Shown: positions 8,419 through 16,892 of the stretch, piece after piece
How the letters are laid out: each line of letters opens with the position of its first letter
Numbering within the stretch: position 1 is the stretch's first letter
Origin: Candidatus Nanosynbacter sp. TM7-076
GTDB lineage: Bacteria; Patescibacteriota; Saccharimonadia; Saccharimonadales; Saccharimonadaceae
Direction: 5' to 3'
NCBI RefSeq assembly: GCF_022828325.1
Contig: NZ_JAJQJS010000004.1
Span: 1-64,000, forward strand
DNA length: 64,000 nucleotides
Translations under genes and position numbers: made by a program
The notes under the pieces: generated by a model
Databases searched by the model: none
What the model was told of the DNA's origin: nothing
Seen by the model: only the letters and a program-made list of their open reading frames with translations

Positions 8419-8447
8419 TTGCAAAAGTCAAGGGCAGCTAGTATAAT
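8419..8447 (+). promoter_or_regulatory. Promoter of the LAETG surface protein gene
   Basis: TTGCAA (8419-8424) and TATAAT (8442-8447) are spaced by 17 bases. The transcript would carry a leader of about 28 bases with GAAAGGA before ATG 8482. Confidence 0.65.
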
Positions 8448-8481
8448 AAGTTCATAGCATAATAATTTGAAAGGATAAGCT

Positions 8482-9222
8482 ATGATTAACTTGATTAAGG
8501 CTGGAGCTATTGCTGCATTGGCTACCGTTGGCGTAATATTCGGCAACGTAACCGCATCTGCATCTGCATTAGAAGCTAATCCGCCAGCTGCACCAAAAAT
8601 AACAATTTCCACCGCTCAGTATAAAGGTGAGAAAAACACAATTAAGTTCGAAGGGGTTGCTAACGACCACTATCGATTCGTGCTAACGAGTGGTACAAAT
8701 AAGATTCAGTTGAGAAGCCCAATTCGTCAAGAATTGATGCAGGGCAGTGAGCTGTCGATCGAGGATTTGGTGAAGAAGTATTACCCAAGTTCTGCCAATT
8801 CAATACCATACGATACTCCTATTTTAATTGACACATACTGGTTCGACAAAGAAGGCACTTACGACAACTCATTGCGCCAAACTGTCGCATTGACTGTTGG
8901 TGGCAATCTGACAAAGGCAGTGAAGTTGAGCCAGACATCGGCAACATTGAAAAACCCAGAAAGTTTGCCGGAAGCTCCTGCTAATCCAGATCCAGCTACT
9001 CCAGCAAATCCAGTAAATCCTGAAGCTTCAACTGAATCAGAAAGCGTTAATGTAGCGGCTACTCCAGTTCTAGTAGAATCAACCTCAGTTCCAGCTTCTC
9101 CACGCAAAGAAGATAAGCCTACTGAGACTTTAGCTGAAACTGGCGCGAGTGTATACTCAGTTATTGTCGCTGCTATTACGGCAATTACCGCTGGCGGTGC
9201 TGCGATTATTAAGCGATCGTAA
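8482..9222 (+). CDS. LAETG-anchored surface protein
   Basis: A 246-residue exported protein. The signal peptide ends near SASALEA. A folded region spans residues about 35-150. A Pro/Ala/Glu-rich stalk of about 60 residues (PANPDPATPANPVNPEA) follows, then the sorting signal LAETG at 217-221, a hydrophobic helix and the basic end KRS. This is the classic order for a wall-anchored sortase substrate with LAxTG in place of LPxTG, matching the LANTG protein at 1324. The folded region is not recognised. GAAAGGA six bases upstream supports the start. No sortase gene is in the window. Confidence 0.75.
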   Translation: MINLIKAGAIAALATVGVIFGNVTASASALEANPPAAPKITISTAQYKGEKNTIKFEGVANDHYRFVLTSGTNKIQLRSPIRQELMQGSELSIEDLVKKYYPSSANSIPYDTPILIDTYWFDKEGTYDNSLRQTVALTVGGNLTKAVKLSQTSATLKNPESLPEAPANPDPATPANPVNPEASTESESVNVAATPVLVESTSVPASPRKEDKPTETLAETGASVYSVIVAAITAITAGGAAIIKRS

Positions 9223-9253
9223 TCTTGTAGATTCTCGTAAGAATTTCAGTAAA

Positions 9254-9282
9254 AATATCCTCCTCTTCACGGGGAGGATATT
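9254..9282. terminator. Perfect ten-pair hairpin after the LAETG gene
   Basis: AATATCCTCC (9254-9263) pairs perfectly with GGAGGATATT (9273-9282). There is no T run on the + side, but an A run precedes it, so it looks like a terminator mainly in the reverse sense. Confidence 0.45.
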
Positions 9283-9285
9283 CTA

Positions 9286-9314
9286 TTGACTTTTAATCGT
9301 ACTTATGCTAATAT
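9286..9314 (+). promoter_or_regulatory. Promoter of a small orphan gene
   Basis: TTGACT (9286-9291), 17 bases, then TAATAT (9309-9314), preceded by TGC (extended -10). This near-consensus promoter overlaps the upstream part of the reading frame and therefore argues for the later start at 9346. Confidence 0.7.
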
Positions 9315-9345
9315 ATCATTGTTAATTGATAAAAATAAAAAAGTT

Positions 9346-9534
9346 ATGCAAAATTTATTCAACAAATTATTTGGTAGTAAAATAGGGTTTTCGCCAATCG
9401 ACCCGCTGGCAGACGGACTTGCTGAAGAAATTATTAAAGAGCAGCGGGAGCCGCAGGCGATTCGTCTGGATGCCGACGATATAGAGGATATTCGTAAGTT
9501 TTGGTCTCGTGCGGATGGCGATTTTGACAGATAA
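9346..9534 (+). CDS. Small hypothetical protein
   Basis: A 62-residue acidic protein (MQNLFNKLFG, then a region rich in Glu and Asp, ending RADGDFDR). It is not recognised. The frame is open from 9286, but that stretch holds the promoter, so ATG 9346 is the first usable start. No good ribosome site precedes it. It lies directly before a Tim44/DUF3137-like membrane protein gene. It has no signal peptide and no membrane helix. Confidence 0.45.
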   Translation: MQNLFNKLFGSKIGFSPIDPLADGLAEEIIKEQREPQAIRLDADDIEDIRKFWSRADGDFDR

Positions 9535-9551
9535 TAGTGTATAATTAGCTC

Positions 9552-10901
9552 ATGCTAATTGAGTTTTTTACGTTTTTTGCTCGAGCCGGCGGAGGAGGGT
9601 CGGGTTCTTCTGGAGGGTCCTTAATTTTGATGCTACCTGCGGCTGTATCGGGCGGTGTGGCAGGTTTTGTAAAAAGGAAGACTAGATCAAAAATAGCAGG
9701 CTTCTTGGTGGGCGTTGCTGTTGGACTAGTTTTTAGTTTACTGTATTTAGCTGATTTAATGTGGTTCATATGTGCAGTTATTTCTACTTTCGTGGGGGCT
9801 GCTATCTCTGTATTTGTTGATAAGCTCAAATTATTTCGCCAAAATAGTGAGGCGGCTACGAATACAGTTCGCCAAGCTTCCTCCGCTGATTCGTTATGGC
9901 AGCCAGATAATCTTACTAATTACGCTAGGCAAGTTTTCGAGAGGTTTCAGTATGATTGGAGTAACTTAGATTATGAGTCAATTCGTAGGTACACGACACA
10001 GAGATATTCAAATCACATTGGACTAGTGATGCAGGCTTTGCGTCAAATGGGTCGTAGGAATATCGTCGATAACGTGCGGATAAATGAGGCTATTTTTGCT
10101 GACGCGCATGACGACGCTAATAATCAAAGTGATCGGGTGAGTGTAGCATTTTTGGCGGAAGCAGACGATAGGCTAGAGGAGGTTGCTACAGGTAAGAAAA
10201 TCCGAAGTACTAACGAAGAATTTGCGGAGAAGTGGAACTTTGTTCGTGAAGGCAATGAGTGGAAATTAGATGGTATAAATCAGCCAACTGAGGACATTAA
10301 TACATTAGTTGGCTCGCTGAATAAGTTTGCTAAGGATAACGGCATGTATTTTAGCCTGGATTGGGGTAGGCTACTTCTTCCGAAGGGTGGTAACTTATTT
10401 TTGCCGCGCTATTTTAACTCTGCTGACGTAAATAACCACGTTATTGGTATTTGGGATGGTGGCATTCTTGTTCAGCTTTATACTTGTGTGCTTAAAAACG
10501 GCAATGGATTTACGGACGAGGGTAAAAACAAAGATGAGGTTAACTATCTTATCGGTCAGATTATGCTGCCCAAATCTTACGGTGGAATTTTGGTCGACAG
10601 GGGTGATAATAGCATTTTTAGGAAGCGCGTGATAGCTCCGTTTGGATACAAAAAAGTCAAAATGGAGTGGGGTGATTTTAATAAACGCTATACCATTTTT
10701 GCCACAAACGAAGATCAGGCGGCGAGCTTCGAGTTATTAAATCCGAGTTTTATGGCGTGGCTGTATGACCAGGATATAAAAGCTAACATTGAAGTGATGG
10801 ATAATATAGTTATTCTATATGCCCGGGTTTCTTCTGATGAAAAACGCTATGCGGAAATGTTGGAGATTTTAAGAAGAGCTCATAAAGAGCTGAAAATGTA
10901 G
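9552..10901 (+). CDS. Membrane protein with Tim44-like and DUF3137-like regions
   Basis: A 449-residue protein. The N-terminus has a Gly/Ser-rich linker and two or three membrane helices (residues about 22-90). Residues about 120-225 fit a Tim44-like domain (RFQYDWSNLDYESIRRYTTQ, then a helix and the strand RVSVAFLAEADDR). The C-terminal 200 residues resemble DUF3137 (FATNEDQAASFELLNPSFMA). TATAAT at 9540-9545 lies six bases before the ATG without a ribosome site, so a leaderless mRNA is likely. It is followed after 8 bases by a galU-like gene. Tim44-like domains bind membranes or partner proteins; the exact role here is unknown. Confidence 0.65.
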   Translation: MLIEFFTFFARAGGGGSGSSGGSLILMLPAAVSGGVAGFVKRKTRSKIAGFLVGVAVGLVFSLLYLADLMWFICAVISTFVGAAISVFVDKLKLFRQNSEAATNTVRQASSADSLWQPDNLTNYARQVFERFQYDWSNLDYESIRRYTTQRYSNHIGLVMQALRQMGRRNIVDNVRINEAIFADAHDDANNQSDRVSVAFLAEADDRLEEVATGKKIRSTNEEFAEKWNFVREGNEWKLDGINQPTEDINTLVGSLNKFAKDNGMYFSLDWGRLLLPKGGNLFLPRYFNSADVNNHVIGIWDGGILVQLYTCVLKNGNGFTDEGKNKDEVNYLIGQIMLPKSYGGILVDRGDNSIFRKRVIAPFGYKKVKMEWGDFNKRYTIFATNEDQAASFELLNPSFMAWLYDQDIKANIEVMDNIVILYARVSSDEKRYAEMLEILRRAHKELKM

Positions 10902-10909
10902 GAGGTGCT

Positions 10910-11737
10910 ATGATTACTAAAGCTATTATTCCGGTCGCTGGTTGGGGAACGCGGATGCTGCCGATTACCAAATCTATTGAAAAGTGTATGTTGCCAGTTG
11001 GTACTCATCCAGTGATTGATTATATTGTGCAAGATGTTGTACGAGCGGGCGTAAAGGATATTTACTTTGTGGTGGGTGAACAGAGCACACAGGTGCAGAG
11101 CTATTATCGTTCGAATATTCAATTGAACGATTATTTACGTCGAGCGGGCAAACAGGATAAGCTTCCTCTGGTGGCGCCACTTCAAGATGTCCGAATACAT
11201 TTTTTAACTCAGCCGGGAACTGGTGGTTACGGCACAAGCATTCCAGTTGGTCTGGCGAGCGAATTTATCGAACAGGGCGAGTCGGCCTTTGTGATTATGG
11301 GCGATCAATTCTTTTGGCGTGATGACGGTGGCTCAAACGCGGCAGATTTGGCGGAGTTAGTGGAGTCGCGCGGATTGTCGGCTGGGCTATTAGGAAATCC
11401 TGTCGAAGAGGAATTTATTCCGCAAACAGGGATTATTGAAACTGACAATCAGGGCAATTTTGTGCGAATAATTGAAAAGCCAAAATTGGAAGAAGCTCCA
11501 AGTAACCTCAGTAATTCAAGTTTTTACGTCTTGAACAAAGAGATTTTCGAGTTGGCGCGAACTTTGCCGGCGAATCCTAAGAGAGGCGAGTTTGAGCTAA
11601 CGGACGCGATTAATGCGTACATCGATGGCGGCGGCGTGATTGTTGTCGGCGAAGCTAAGGGCGAATATATGGAATGCGGCTCACCGAGCGGTTGGTTGAA
11701 GGCGAATAACGCCATGGCGAAAAACGCTACTTGCTAA
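10910..11737 (+). CDS. galU: UTP-glucose-1-phosphate uridylyltransferase family nucleotidyltransferase
   Basis: A 275-residue sugar-nucleotide transferase. It would join UTP and glucose-1-phosphate to give UDP-glucose for glycan or glycolipid synthesis. The nucleotide-binding loop near residues 10-28 reads GWGTRMLPITKSIEKCMLPV, a variant of the GalU signature. MGDQFF near 125 carries the metal-binding Asp, and IEKPKLEEAP is the conserved EKP strand. Length and order fit GalU; a closely related pyrophosphorylase cannot be excluded. AGGAGG lies a few bases before the ATG. Confidence 0.85.
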   Translation: MITKAIIPVAGWGTRMLPITKSIEKCMLPVGTHPVIDYIVQDVVRAGVKDIYFVVGEQSTQVQSYYRSNIQLNDYLRRAGKQDKLPLVAPLQDVRIHFLTQPGTGGYGTSIPVGLASEFIEQGESAFVIMGDQFFWRDDGGSNAADLAELVESRGLSAGLLGNPVEEEFIPQTGIIETDNQGNFVRIIEKPKLEEAPSNLSNSSFYVLNKEIFELARTLPANPKRGEFELTDAINAYIDGGGVIVVGEAKGEYMECGSPSGWLKANNAMAKNATC

Positions 11738-11738
11738 C

Positions 11739-11767
11739 TTGACTATATCGATCTTTTGTGCTATTGT
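11739..11767 (+). promoter_or_regulatory. Promoter of the Fic gene
   Basis: TTGACT (11739-11744) and TATTGT (11762-11767) with 17-base spacing. ATG 11779 is 11 bases after the -10, so the mRNA should start almost at the start codon. Confidence 0.6.
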
Positions 11768-11778
11768 ATAGTTCGTAC

Positions 11779-12453
11779 ATGGAAAAACATCCAAAACAAA
11801 CAACTATGAACGGAGTCGAAATTAAGAATCCTGGCGAGGTGTTGTCTGCGGAGGGTCTTAAGAATCTTGTAGCTGAGGCTGGTATTGATGGCTCTACGCC
11901 AAAGGAGCGGGCGAATCAATTTAAGAATGCTAGCCTTGAGGATTTTGCTGGGCTTATCGATAATATTAATAGGGGAGTTCAGGGGTCTGCTGATTCATTG
12001 ATTTTAGAAGATGGCGTTATGAAAATAGGCGACAAGGAAACTATACCTGTTGAGTATCGCTACGAGGTGATGAGCGAATTGATGAGATTGATAAAAGAAT
12101 CTTCTTATGATGTTAATCCAGAACGGCTTGGCGATGTGGCTGCGCTTGGTATTGTGCTGCTTCATCCGTTTCGGGACGGCAACGGTAGAACGGCTCGAAT
12201 TGTAGGTTCCATATTCCACGAGGAATATGATGATGGATGGGAGAATAATTACGGTATAGTTTCTGAATCTCGATATATCGCAAGGGAGCGTGGCGGCTTT
12301 ATAATTAATGGCTATATTCCATATCTGCCCGAAGGTAAATCTCAGTCAAATCCAGAAGATGTCATTGCGTATTTAGGAAGTCTGCTGTCGTCTGAACATA
12401 AAGACGATAGGTTATATACTGGACCTTTTGGGCAGGCATCACTTTATAAGTAA
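11779..12453 (+). CDS. Fic domain protein
   Basis: A 224-residue cytosolic protein. Residues 129-140 read HPFRDGNGRTAR, the complete Fic active-site motif (HxFx[D/E]GNGRxxR): His is the base, Asp binds metal, Gly-Asn-Gly-Arg holds the nucleotide phosphates. Fic enzymes usually transfer AMP to a protein hydroxyl. The auto-inhibitory signature [S/T]xxxE[G/N] is not visible at either end, and no antitoxin-like partner gene is adjacent. ATG 11779 is chosen because the upstream codons lie in the promoter. It lies between galU and rplU with its own promoter. The target is unknown; no secretion signal is seen. Confidence 0.85.
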   Translation: MEKHPKQTTMNGVEIKNPGEVLSAEGLKNLVAEAGIDGSTPKERANQFKNASLEDFAGLIDNINRGVQGSADSLILEDGVMKIGDKETIPVEYRYEVMSELMRLIKESSYDVNPERLGDVAALGIVLLHPFRDGNGRTARIVGSIFHEEYDDGWENNYGIVSESRYIARERGGFIINGYIPYLPEGKSQSNPEDVIAYLGSLLSSEHKDDRLYTGPFGQASLYK

Positions 12454-12470
12454 TTGCTACTGATGTGTAC

Positions 12471-12499
12471 TTGATTTTATTGCTAGTTTTTGATAGAAT
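12471..12499 (+). promoter_or_regulatory. Promoter of rplU
   Basis: TTGATT (12471-12476), 17 bases, TAGAAT (12494-12499). The leader is about 28 bases and carries AAGGA before ATG 12534. Confidence 0.6.
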
Positions 12500-12533
12500 T
12501 ATTAGAGTTAATTCATAATAATTAAGGAACGAA

Positions 12534-12839
12534 ATGAAAGCAGTCGTAAAAATCTCTGGCAAACAATATCTTGTCAGCGAAAAAGAGTCCCTCTTGGTGG
12601 ATCTCCTCCCTGAAGGCACAAAAGAACTCACTCTCGACGCACTTTTAGTGATTGATGGTGATAAAATCAAGGTTGGTGCGCCAACTGTAAAAGGCTCTAG
12701 CGTTAAAGCTAAGGTCGTAGAAGCGGAAGTTAAGGGCGACAAGCTTCGCGTTATCCGCTACAAGAGTAAGAAGCGTGTACACAAAGAAACTGGTCATCGC
12801 CAGAAGTACACGAAGATTGAAATTACGTCAATCAAATAA
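12534..12839 (+). CDS. rplU: Large ribosomal subunit protein bL21
   Basis: A 101-residue bL21 (MKAVVKISGKQYLVSEKESL, then VIDGDKIKVGAPTV and KSKKRVHKETGHRQ). It binds 23S rRNA. It is usually followed by rpmA; here rpmA is about 42 kb away on the other strand (55130-55402). AAGGA five bases before the ATG supports the start. A terminator follows at once, so it is a single-gene unit. Confidence 0.95.
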   Translation: MKAVVKISGKQYLVSEKESLLVDLLPEGTKELTLDALLVIDGDKIKVGAPTVKGSSVKAKVVEAEVKGDKLRVIRYKSKKRVHKETGHRQKYTKIEITSIK

Positions 12840-12848
12840 TCCAAAGAG

Positions 12849-12876
12849 CCGCTTTCGCAAAGGAAGCGGTTTTTTG
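12849..12876 (+). terminator. Terminator after rplU
   Basis: CCGCTT (12849-12854) pairs with AAGCGG (12864-12869), followed by a run of six T. Confidence 0.85.
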
Positions 12877-12934
12877 ATGTCTGTTATTTATGTTCTGCTC
12901 ATGCTATAATTAAGGCAGGTAAAAAGGGGAACGA

Positions 12935-13699
12935 ATGACAAAAATCATTGCGGTGACAAATCAAAAAGGTGGCGTCGGCAAAACAACGACGTCAATTAAT
13001 GTGGCATATTTTTTGGCAAAAGCTGGCAAGAAAACATTGTTGGTGGATTTTGATCCACAAGGCAATGCCACCAGTGGACTTGGAATAGATAAGCAAAATT
13101 TGGGCGCAACAACATCAGAGGTGATTATGCGACAAATTGACCTATCGAATATCATATTGCCAACGGAATATAAAAACTTATCAATCGCTCCAGCTACACC
13201 TCATTTGGCGAATACGGAAGTGGAATTGGCGCAGGCGCAGGGAAGGTTTGTCCGCTTACGAGAGGCTTTACAGAAGGCGACGGATTACGATTATATTATT
13301 ATTGATAGCCCGCCTAGCTTGAGTTTGTTGACAGTCAACGGTATGATTGCCGCTAATTACGTATTGCTTCCAGTTCAGACAGAATTTTACGCATTGGAAG
13401 GATTGGGGCAGCTTTTGGAAAGTATGAAATTGATAAAGAAGGGGCTTAATCCGCCTCTGGAATTACTGGGCGTTTTACTGACGATGATGGACTCCAGGAC
13501 GACTTTGTCTGGTCAAGTTCACGCTGAGGTTAAAAAATATTTCCCAGATAAGATTTTTAAGAATAGCATTCCGAGAAACATTCGCTTGGCTGAAGCCCCT
13601 AGTCATGGCGCGCCAGTTGGTGCATATGATCGTTTTTCAAAAGGCTCTCGGGCTTATAAGGCGCTAACGAAAGAAATTATAGAGAGGGTGGAACGATGA
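12935..13699 (+). CDS. parA: ParA/Soj chromosome-partitioning ATPase
   Basis: A 254-residue deviant Walker A ATPase. KGGVGKTT lies at residues 11-18, LLVDFDPQGNATSGLG follows, and DYIIIDSPPSLSLLT is the Walker B strand. It forms ATP-dependent DNA-bound gradients that move ParB-parS complexes during segregation. An extended -10 (TGC-TATAAT, 12905-12910) and an AGGGG site precede it. Its stop overlaps the parB start by four bases (ATGA), so the pair is translated together. No parS-like perfect palindrome was seen nearby. Confidence 0.95.
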   Translation: MTKIIAVTNQKGGVGKTTTSINVAYFLAKAGKKTLLVDFDPQGNATSGLGIDKQNLGATTSEVIMRQIDLSNIILPTEYKNLSIAPATPHLANTEVELAQAQGRFVRLREALQKATDYDYIIIDSPPSLSLLTVNGMIAANYVLLPVQTEFYALEGLGQLLESMKLIKKGLNPPLELLGVLLTMMDSRTTLSGQVHAEVKKYFPDKIFKNSIPRNIRLAEAPSHGAPVGAYDRFSKGSRAYKALTKEIIERVER

Positions 13700-14574
13700 A
13701 AAAAGGTTTAGGTAGAGGTTTTGGGTCATTGATTCCAACCAATTTGATTGATGAAACGTTCGACCCGACAGCACAACAGGACGTGAAAGTTTCTCATCTT
13801 AGAGATATTGCTATTGATCAAGTTGTCCCAGATCCAGATCAGCCGCGCCGTTTTTTTGATGAGAATGCTTTGAATGAGTTGACGGAATCGGTGCGCGAGC
13901 ATGGTGTAGTTCAGCCAATTGTTGTGACGCCAAAAGGCGATAAATATCTGATCGTGGCGGGCGAGCGACGTTGGCGTGCGGCGAATAGGGCGAATTTAAC
14001 AGAGGTGCCGTGTATTGTCAGGAGCATGAGCGACCAAAATCGCTTGGAGATTTCTTTGATTGAAAACTTGCAACGACATGATTTGAATGCGCTTGAAACT
14101 GCGACCGCTTATCAAAAATTGCGCGACCAATTCAATATGACGCTGGAGGAAATTGGTAAGCGTCTGGGCGGCAAATCTATAAGTGCGGTCAGTAATACGT
14201 TGAGGCTGCTGAAATTGCCGAAGTCTGTGCAGCAGGCGTTGTTTGAGGGACGATTAAATGAAGGACAAGCAAGACCTCTAATTGGTTTACCTGATGACGC
14301 TGCGGAAGATATTATGGAGCGAGCTATTCGTGAGGAGTGGTCAGCGCGACGGATTGAGCAAGTTGTTACTTTGTGGAAGCAAGCGAAGGCTAGTCCAATC
14401 GAGAACAAACGCCGCCCAGCAGATATGCCTCACGCGGATGCTGTTGAAAGTCTTTCAAAGCGATTTGGAACAGGGGTGAAAATTCGTACAAACGGTCGTG
14501 GAGCTGGTCAGATTAGTATCAAGTTTAAGGATAATCTTGAATTTGAACGAATAAGAGAATTACTCGAAAAATAA
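13696..14574 (+). CDS. parB: ParB/Spo0J chromosome-partitioning protein
   Basis: A 292-residue protein. The N-terminal tail (MKKGLGRGFGSLI) is the ParA-stimulating segment. The CTP-binding ParB/Srx core follows, with GERRWRAA at 89-96 and IENLQRHDLNALE near 117. A helix-turn-helix (RLGGKSISAVSNTLRLLKLP) and a C-terminal dimerisation region complete it. It binds parS and loads partition complexes. It overlaps parA by four bases and converges on lepB with six bases between stops. Confidence 0.95.
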   Translation: MKKGLGRGFGSLIPTNLIDETFDPTAQQDVKVSHLRDIAIDQVVPDPDQPRRFFDENALNELTESVREHGVVQPIVVTPKGDKYLIVAGERRWRAANRANLTEVPCIVRSMSDQNRLEISLIENLQRHDLNALETATAYQKLRDQFNMTLEEIGKRLGGKSISAVSNTLRLLKLPKSVQQALFEGRLNEGQARPLIGLPDDAAEDIMERAIREEWSARRIEQVVTLWKQAKASPIENKRRPADMPHADAVESLSKRFGTGVKIRTNGRGAGQISIKFKDNLEFERIRELLEK

Positions 14575-14580
14575 TTTTTA

Positions 14581-15186
14581 TTAGAACGAGCGAATTTTAT
14601 TGAATGGGAATATTCGTAGACTAACTGGCCCGACGATGTCATAAAGGGGGATTGGTCCCATGCAGTTTCGAGAGTCGCAAGAATAGCTTCCTTGGCGGTG
14701 ATCGCCCATGACGAATATCGTGCCTTCCGGTACGGTAGTATCGACATCGCCAGAAGTAGGCTGTCCTGGCTCATTTTTATTAACTGAGGTGTCAGGGTTA
14801 AATCCGTCGGGGTTCTCTGTATTGTAAACAGTTACGGTGCCGTCTTTTACAGTAACTCGTTCACCAGCAAAGGCAATTACACGCTTAACGATGTACTCAT
14901 CTTTGCCTGTCGAGGCGTTAAAATTCGGATTCTTAAACACAATTACTTGTCCGCGCTTTGGAATATAATTTTTATTCTGTAATTTTGAACCAGTGACGGG
15001 CAATCTATTGACGATCAGACGATCACCGGTGTACATAGTTGTTTCCATACTGGCGCCTTCAACATTGAAAGTTTGAAATACAAAAGTGTTCAATAAAAGT
15101 GTACCGATCACCACGCCAACAACGAAAATGACCATTCCCAGGCCATCTTGTAATTTTGGATGACGATCCATAAAAGTAGCGTCCAT
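14581..15186 (-). CDS. lepB: Signal peptidase I
   Basis: A 201-residue membrane peptidase that removes signal peptides from exported proteins. One N-terminal helix (residues about 16-36) is followed by the catalytic Ser46 in EGASMETTM and Lys101 in YIVKRVIAFAGE; the GDHRQGSYSCDSR box is at the C-terminal side. The start at 15186 is chosen because TATAAT on this strand lies at 15199-15194, seven bases upstream, which excludes the longer frame. It is divergent from the LCP gene. It would process the signal-peptide proteins of the surface loci. Confidence 0.93.
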   Translation of the reverse strand: MDATFMDRHPKLQDGLGMVIFVVGVVIGTLLLNTFVFQTFNVEGASMETTMYTGDRLIVNRLPVTGSKLQNKNYIPKRGQVIVFKNPNFNASTGKDEYIVKRVIAFAGERVTVKDGTVTVYNTENPDGFNPDTSVNKNEPGQPTSGDVDTTVPEGTIFVMGDHRQGSYSCDSRNCMGPIPLYDIVGPVSLRIFPFNKIRSF

Positions 15187-15193
15187 TGTTTCA

Positions 15194-15219
15194 ATTATAA
15201 GCGTTTTGTGTGTTATAAT
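15194..15219. promoter_or_regulatory. Divergent -10 elements for lepB and the LCP gene
   Basis: TATAAT on the - strand (15199-15194) serves lepB at a distance of seven bases. TATAAT on the + strand (15214-15219) serves the LCP gene at eight bases. Only 41 bases separate the two start codons and neither has a ribosome site. Confidence 0.75.
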
Positions 15220-15227
15220 CAATAGAT

Positions 15228-16871
15228 ATGAAACCACGCAAACAGTCGATGGACGGATTTGTCGCCAAGCGACCACAGCGAACTTCGTTGGGGGAAATTA
15301 CTAGCAAAAAAACGACTACGCTCGGGCATACTCGTAGCAACGAAGATAGTCCACAAGTGTCGAATAATGCGACAAGGAGTATCCAGCAACCAACTTCTGC
15401 TAATAAATTAAAGCAGAATATTAGCGAATCGTTGGCGGCGATTGATGAAAATACTAAGCCTTCTCATCGACAGGAGCGCAAACAGAAGCGTAAGAAAAAG
15501 TTAATTACCAGGATTATTCTTGCGGTTATCGGAATTATTATTGCAATTGTGGCTGGCTGGCTGCTATTAAAATTATGGCAGACGATGAACTCGGTGTTTC
15601 ATAACGGCGGAATCTTAGGGCTATTCTCGCAGCAGAAACTGAAAGAGGATGCTTATGGTCGAAGTAATGTGTTGATTTTAGGTACAACAGATGACGATCC
15701 GGACCATCCAGGTGCGACATTGACTGACTCGATGATGATTCTTAGCGTCAATCAGACAAAGAAGGACGCGTATATGTTTAGCATTCCGCGTGACTTGTAT
15801 GTAAAATTTGGCATGGCGTGTAATTCTGGCTACGCTGGTAAAATCAATGAATATTTTGGTTGTGTAAACAGTGGAGATAGCGCGCAGGCAGAAGCCGAAC
15901 GAATGGATAAAACTAAGAAATTCATCGGCGATATATTCGGTATGGATATTCAATACGTGGCGCATATTAATACTGCGGTGATTCGTGATGCTGTCAATGC
16001 GGTCGGCGGAGTTACCGTTGACGTACAGAGTCGTGATCCACGAGGAATTCTTGATCCAAGTATGGACTGGATGTGTCGAGCGAAGGAGTTGAATTATCAG
16101 CAACGTCGCGAACGATGTCCAACAGGTCACTATATGCAATTAACTAACGGCAAGCACGAAATGGACGGTGAAAAAGCGATGTGGTTCTCTCGAGCGCGTG
16201 GTTTGGTGGCGCCAACTTACGGATTGGAACAATCCAACTTTGACCGAGAGAGAAACCAGCAGTTGGTTATGATGGCACTGAAAAACAAAGCTACTTCCAC
16301 GGGAACGCTGACTGATTTTGGTAAGGTGACGTCTCTGATGGATGCCATGGGCAAAAACTTGCGCACAAACATTGACACGAAAGAAATCCGCACAATTATG
16401 AACCTTGGCTCGGAGATAAAAGAATCTGATATTCACAGATTGAGTTTTGTGGAGGAAAATAACGTGCTTATGACCACTGGCACGGCGGGTGGCGCAAGCA
16501 TAGTCCAGCCAGCTGCGGGATTGTATGATTATGACGACATCCGCGCTTATATAAAGTCTGAGATTTACGCAACTCCGCTATCTAAGGAAAAAGCCACAGT
16601 TGCTGTCTTGAACGGCTCTGGTGTGGCTGGCGCAGCGCAGAAAGAAGCGGACAACTTGACAGAATTAGGAATGAAAGTTGTTCATGTTGGCAATGTTCCA
16701 GGTGGTGAGAAAGTAGCAAAAACCCAAGTTTATCAATTGCCAGCTGGTAAAGAAAAAACTGCTACAAAAGATAAATTTAAGGAGTTGTACGGCTCGGTTT
16801 CGTCAGATTCCTCGAAGTATAATTTGAATGTTGATGCGCAATTTATCGTTGTTGTGGGAACTGGCTCATAA
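15228..16871 (+). CDS. LytR-CpsA-Psr (LCP) family cell-wall glycopolymer transferase
   Basis: A 547-residue membrane protein. It has a basic, disordered cytosolic tail of 90 residues, one helix (about 91-115), then the LCP domain with TLTDSMMILSVN, FSIPRDLYV and AVGGVTVDV, followed by RARGLVAPTYGLEQSNFDRE carrying the conserved Arg residues. The C-terminal 90 residues form a LytR_C domain (VAVLNGSGVAGAA). LCP enzymes attach teichoic-acid-like or capsular polymers from undecaprenyl carriers to peptidoglycan. The mRNA is probably leaderless. A six-helix-or-more membrane protein follows after 21 bases. Confidence 0.93.
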   Translation: MKPRKQSMDGFVAKRPQRTSLGEITSKKTTTLGHTRSNEDSPQVSNNATRSIQQPTSANKLKQNISESLAAIDENTKPSHRQERKQKRKKKLITRIILAVIGIIIAIVAGWLLLKLWQTMNSVFHNGGILGLFSQQKLKEDAYGRSNVLILGTTDDDPDHPGATLTDSMMILSVNQTKKDAYMFSIPRDLYVKFGMACNSGYAGKINEYFGCVNSGDSAQAEAERMDKTKKFIGDIFGMDIQYVAHINTAVIRDAVNAVGGVTVDVQSRDPRGILDPSMDWMCRAKELNYQQRRERCPTGHYMQLTNGKHEMDGEKAMWFSRARGLVAPTYGLEQSNFDRERNQQLVMMALKNKATSTGTLTDFGKVTSLMDAMGKNLRTNIDTKEIRTIMNLGSEIKESDIHRLSFVEENNVLMTTGTAGGASIVQPAAGLYDYDDIRAYIKSEIYATPLSKEKATVAVLNGSGVAGAAQKEADNLTELGMKVVHVGNVPGGEKVAKTQVYQLPAGKEKTATKDKFKELYGSVSSDSSKYNLNVDAQFIVVVGTGS

Positions 16872-16892
16872 TTTGGTATAATAGAGTAAGTT

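Noticed and set aside
15187-15276. Longer lepB start
   Set aside because: The extension crosses the divergent promoter and the start of the LCP gene and does not look like signal peptidase sequence.
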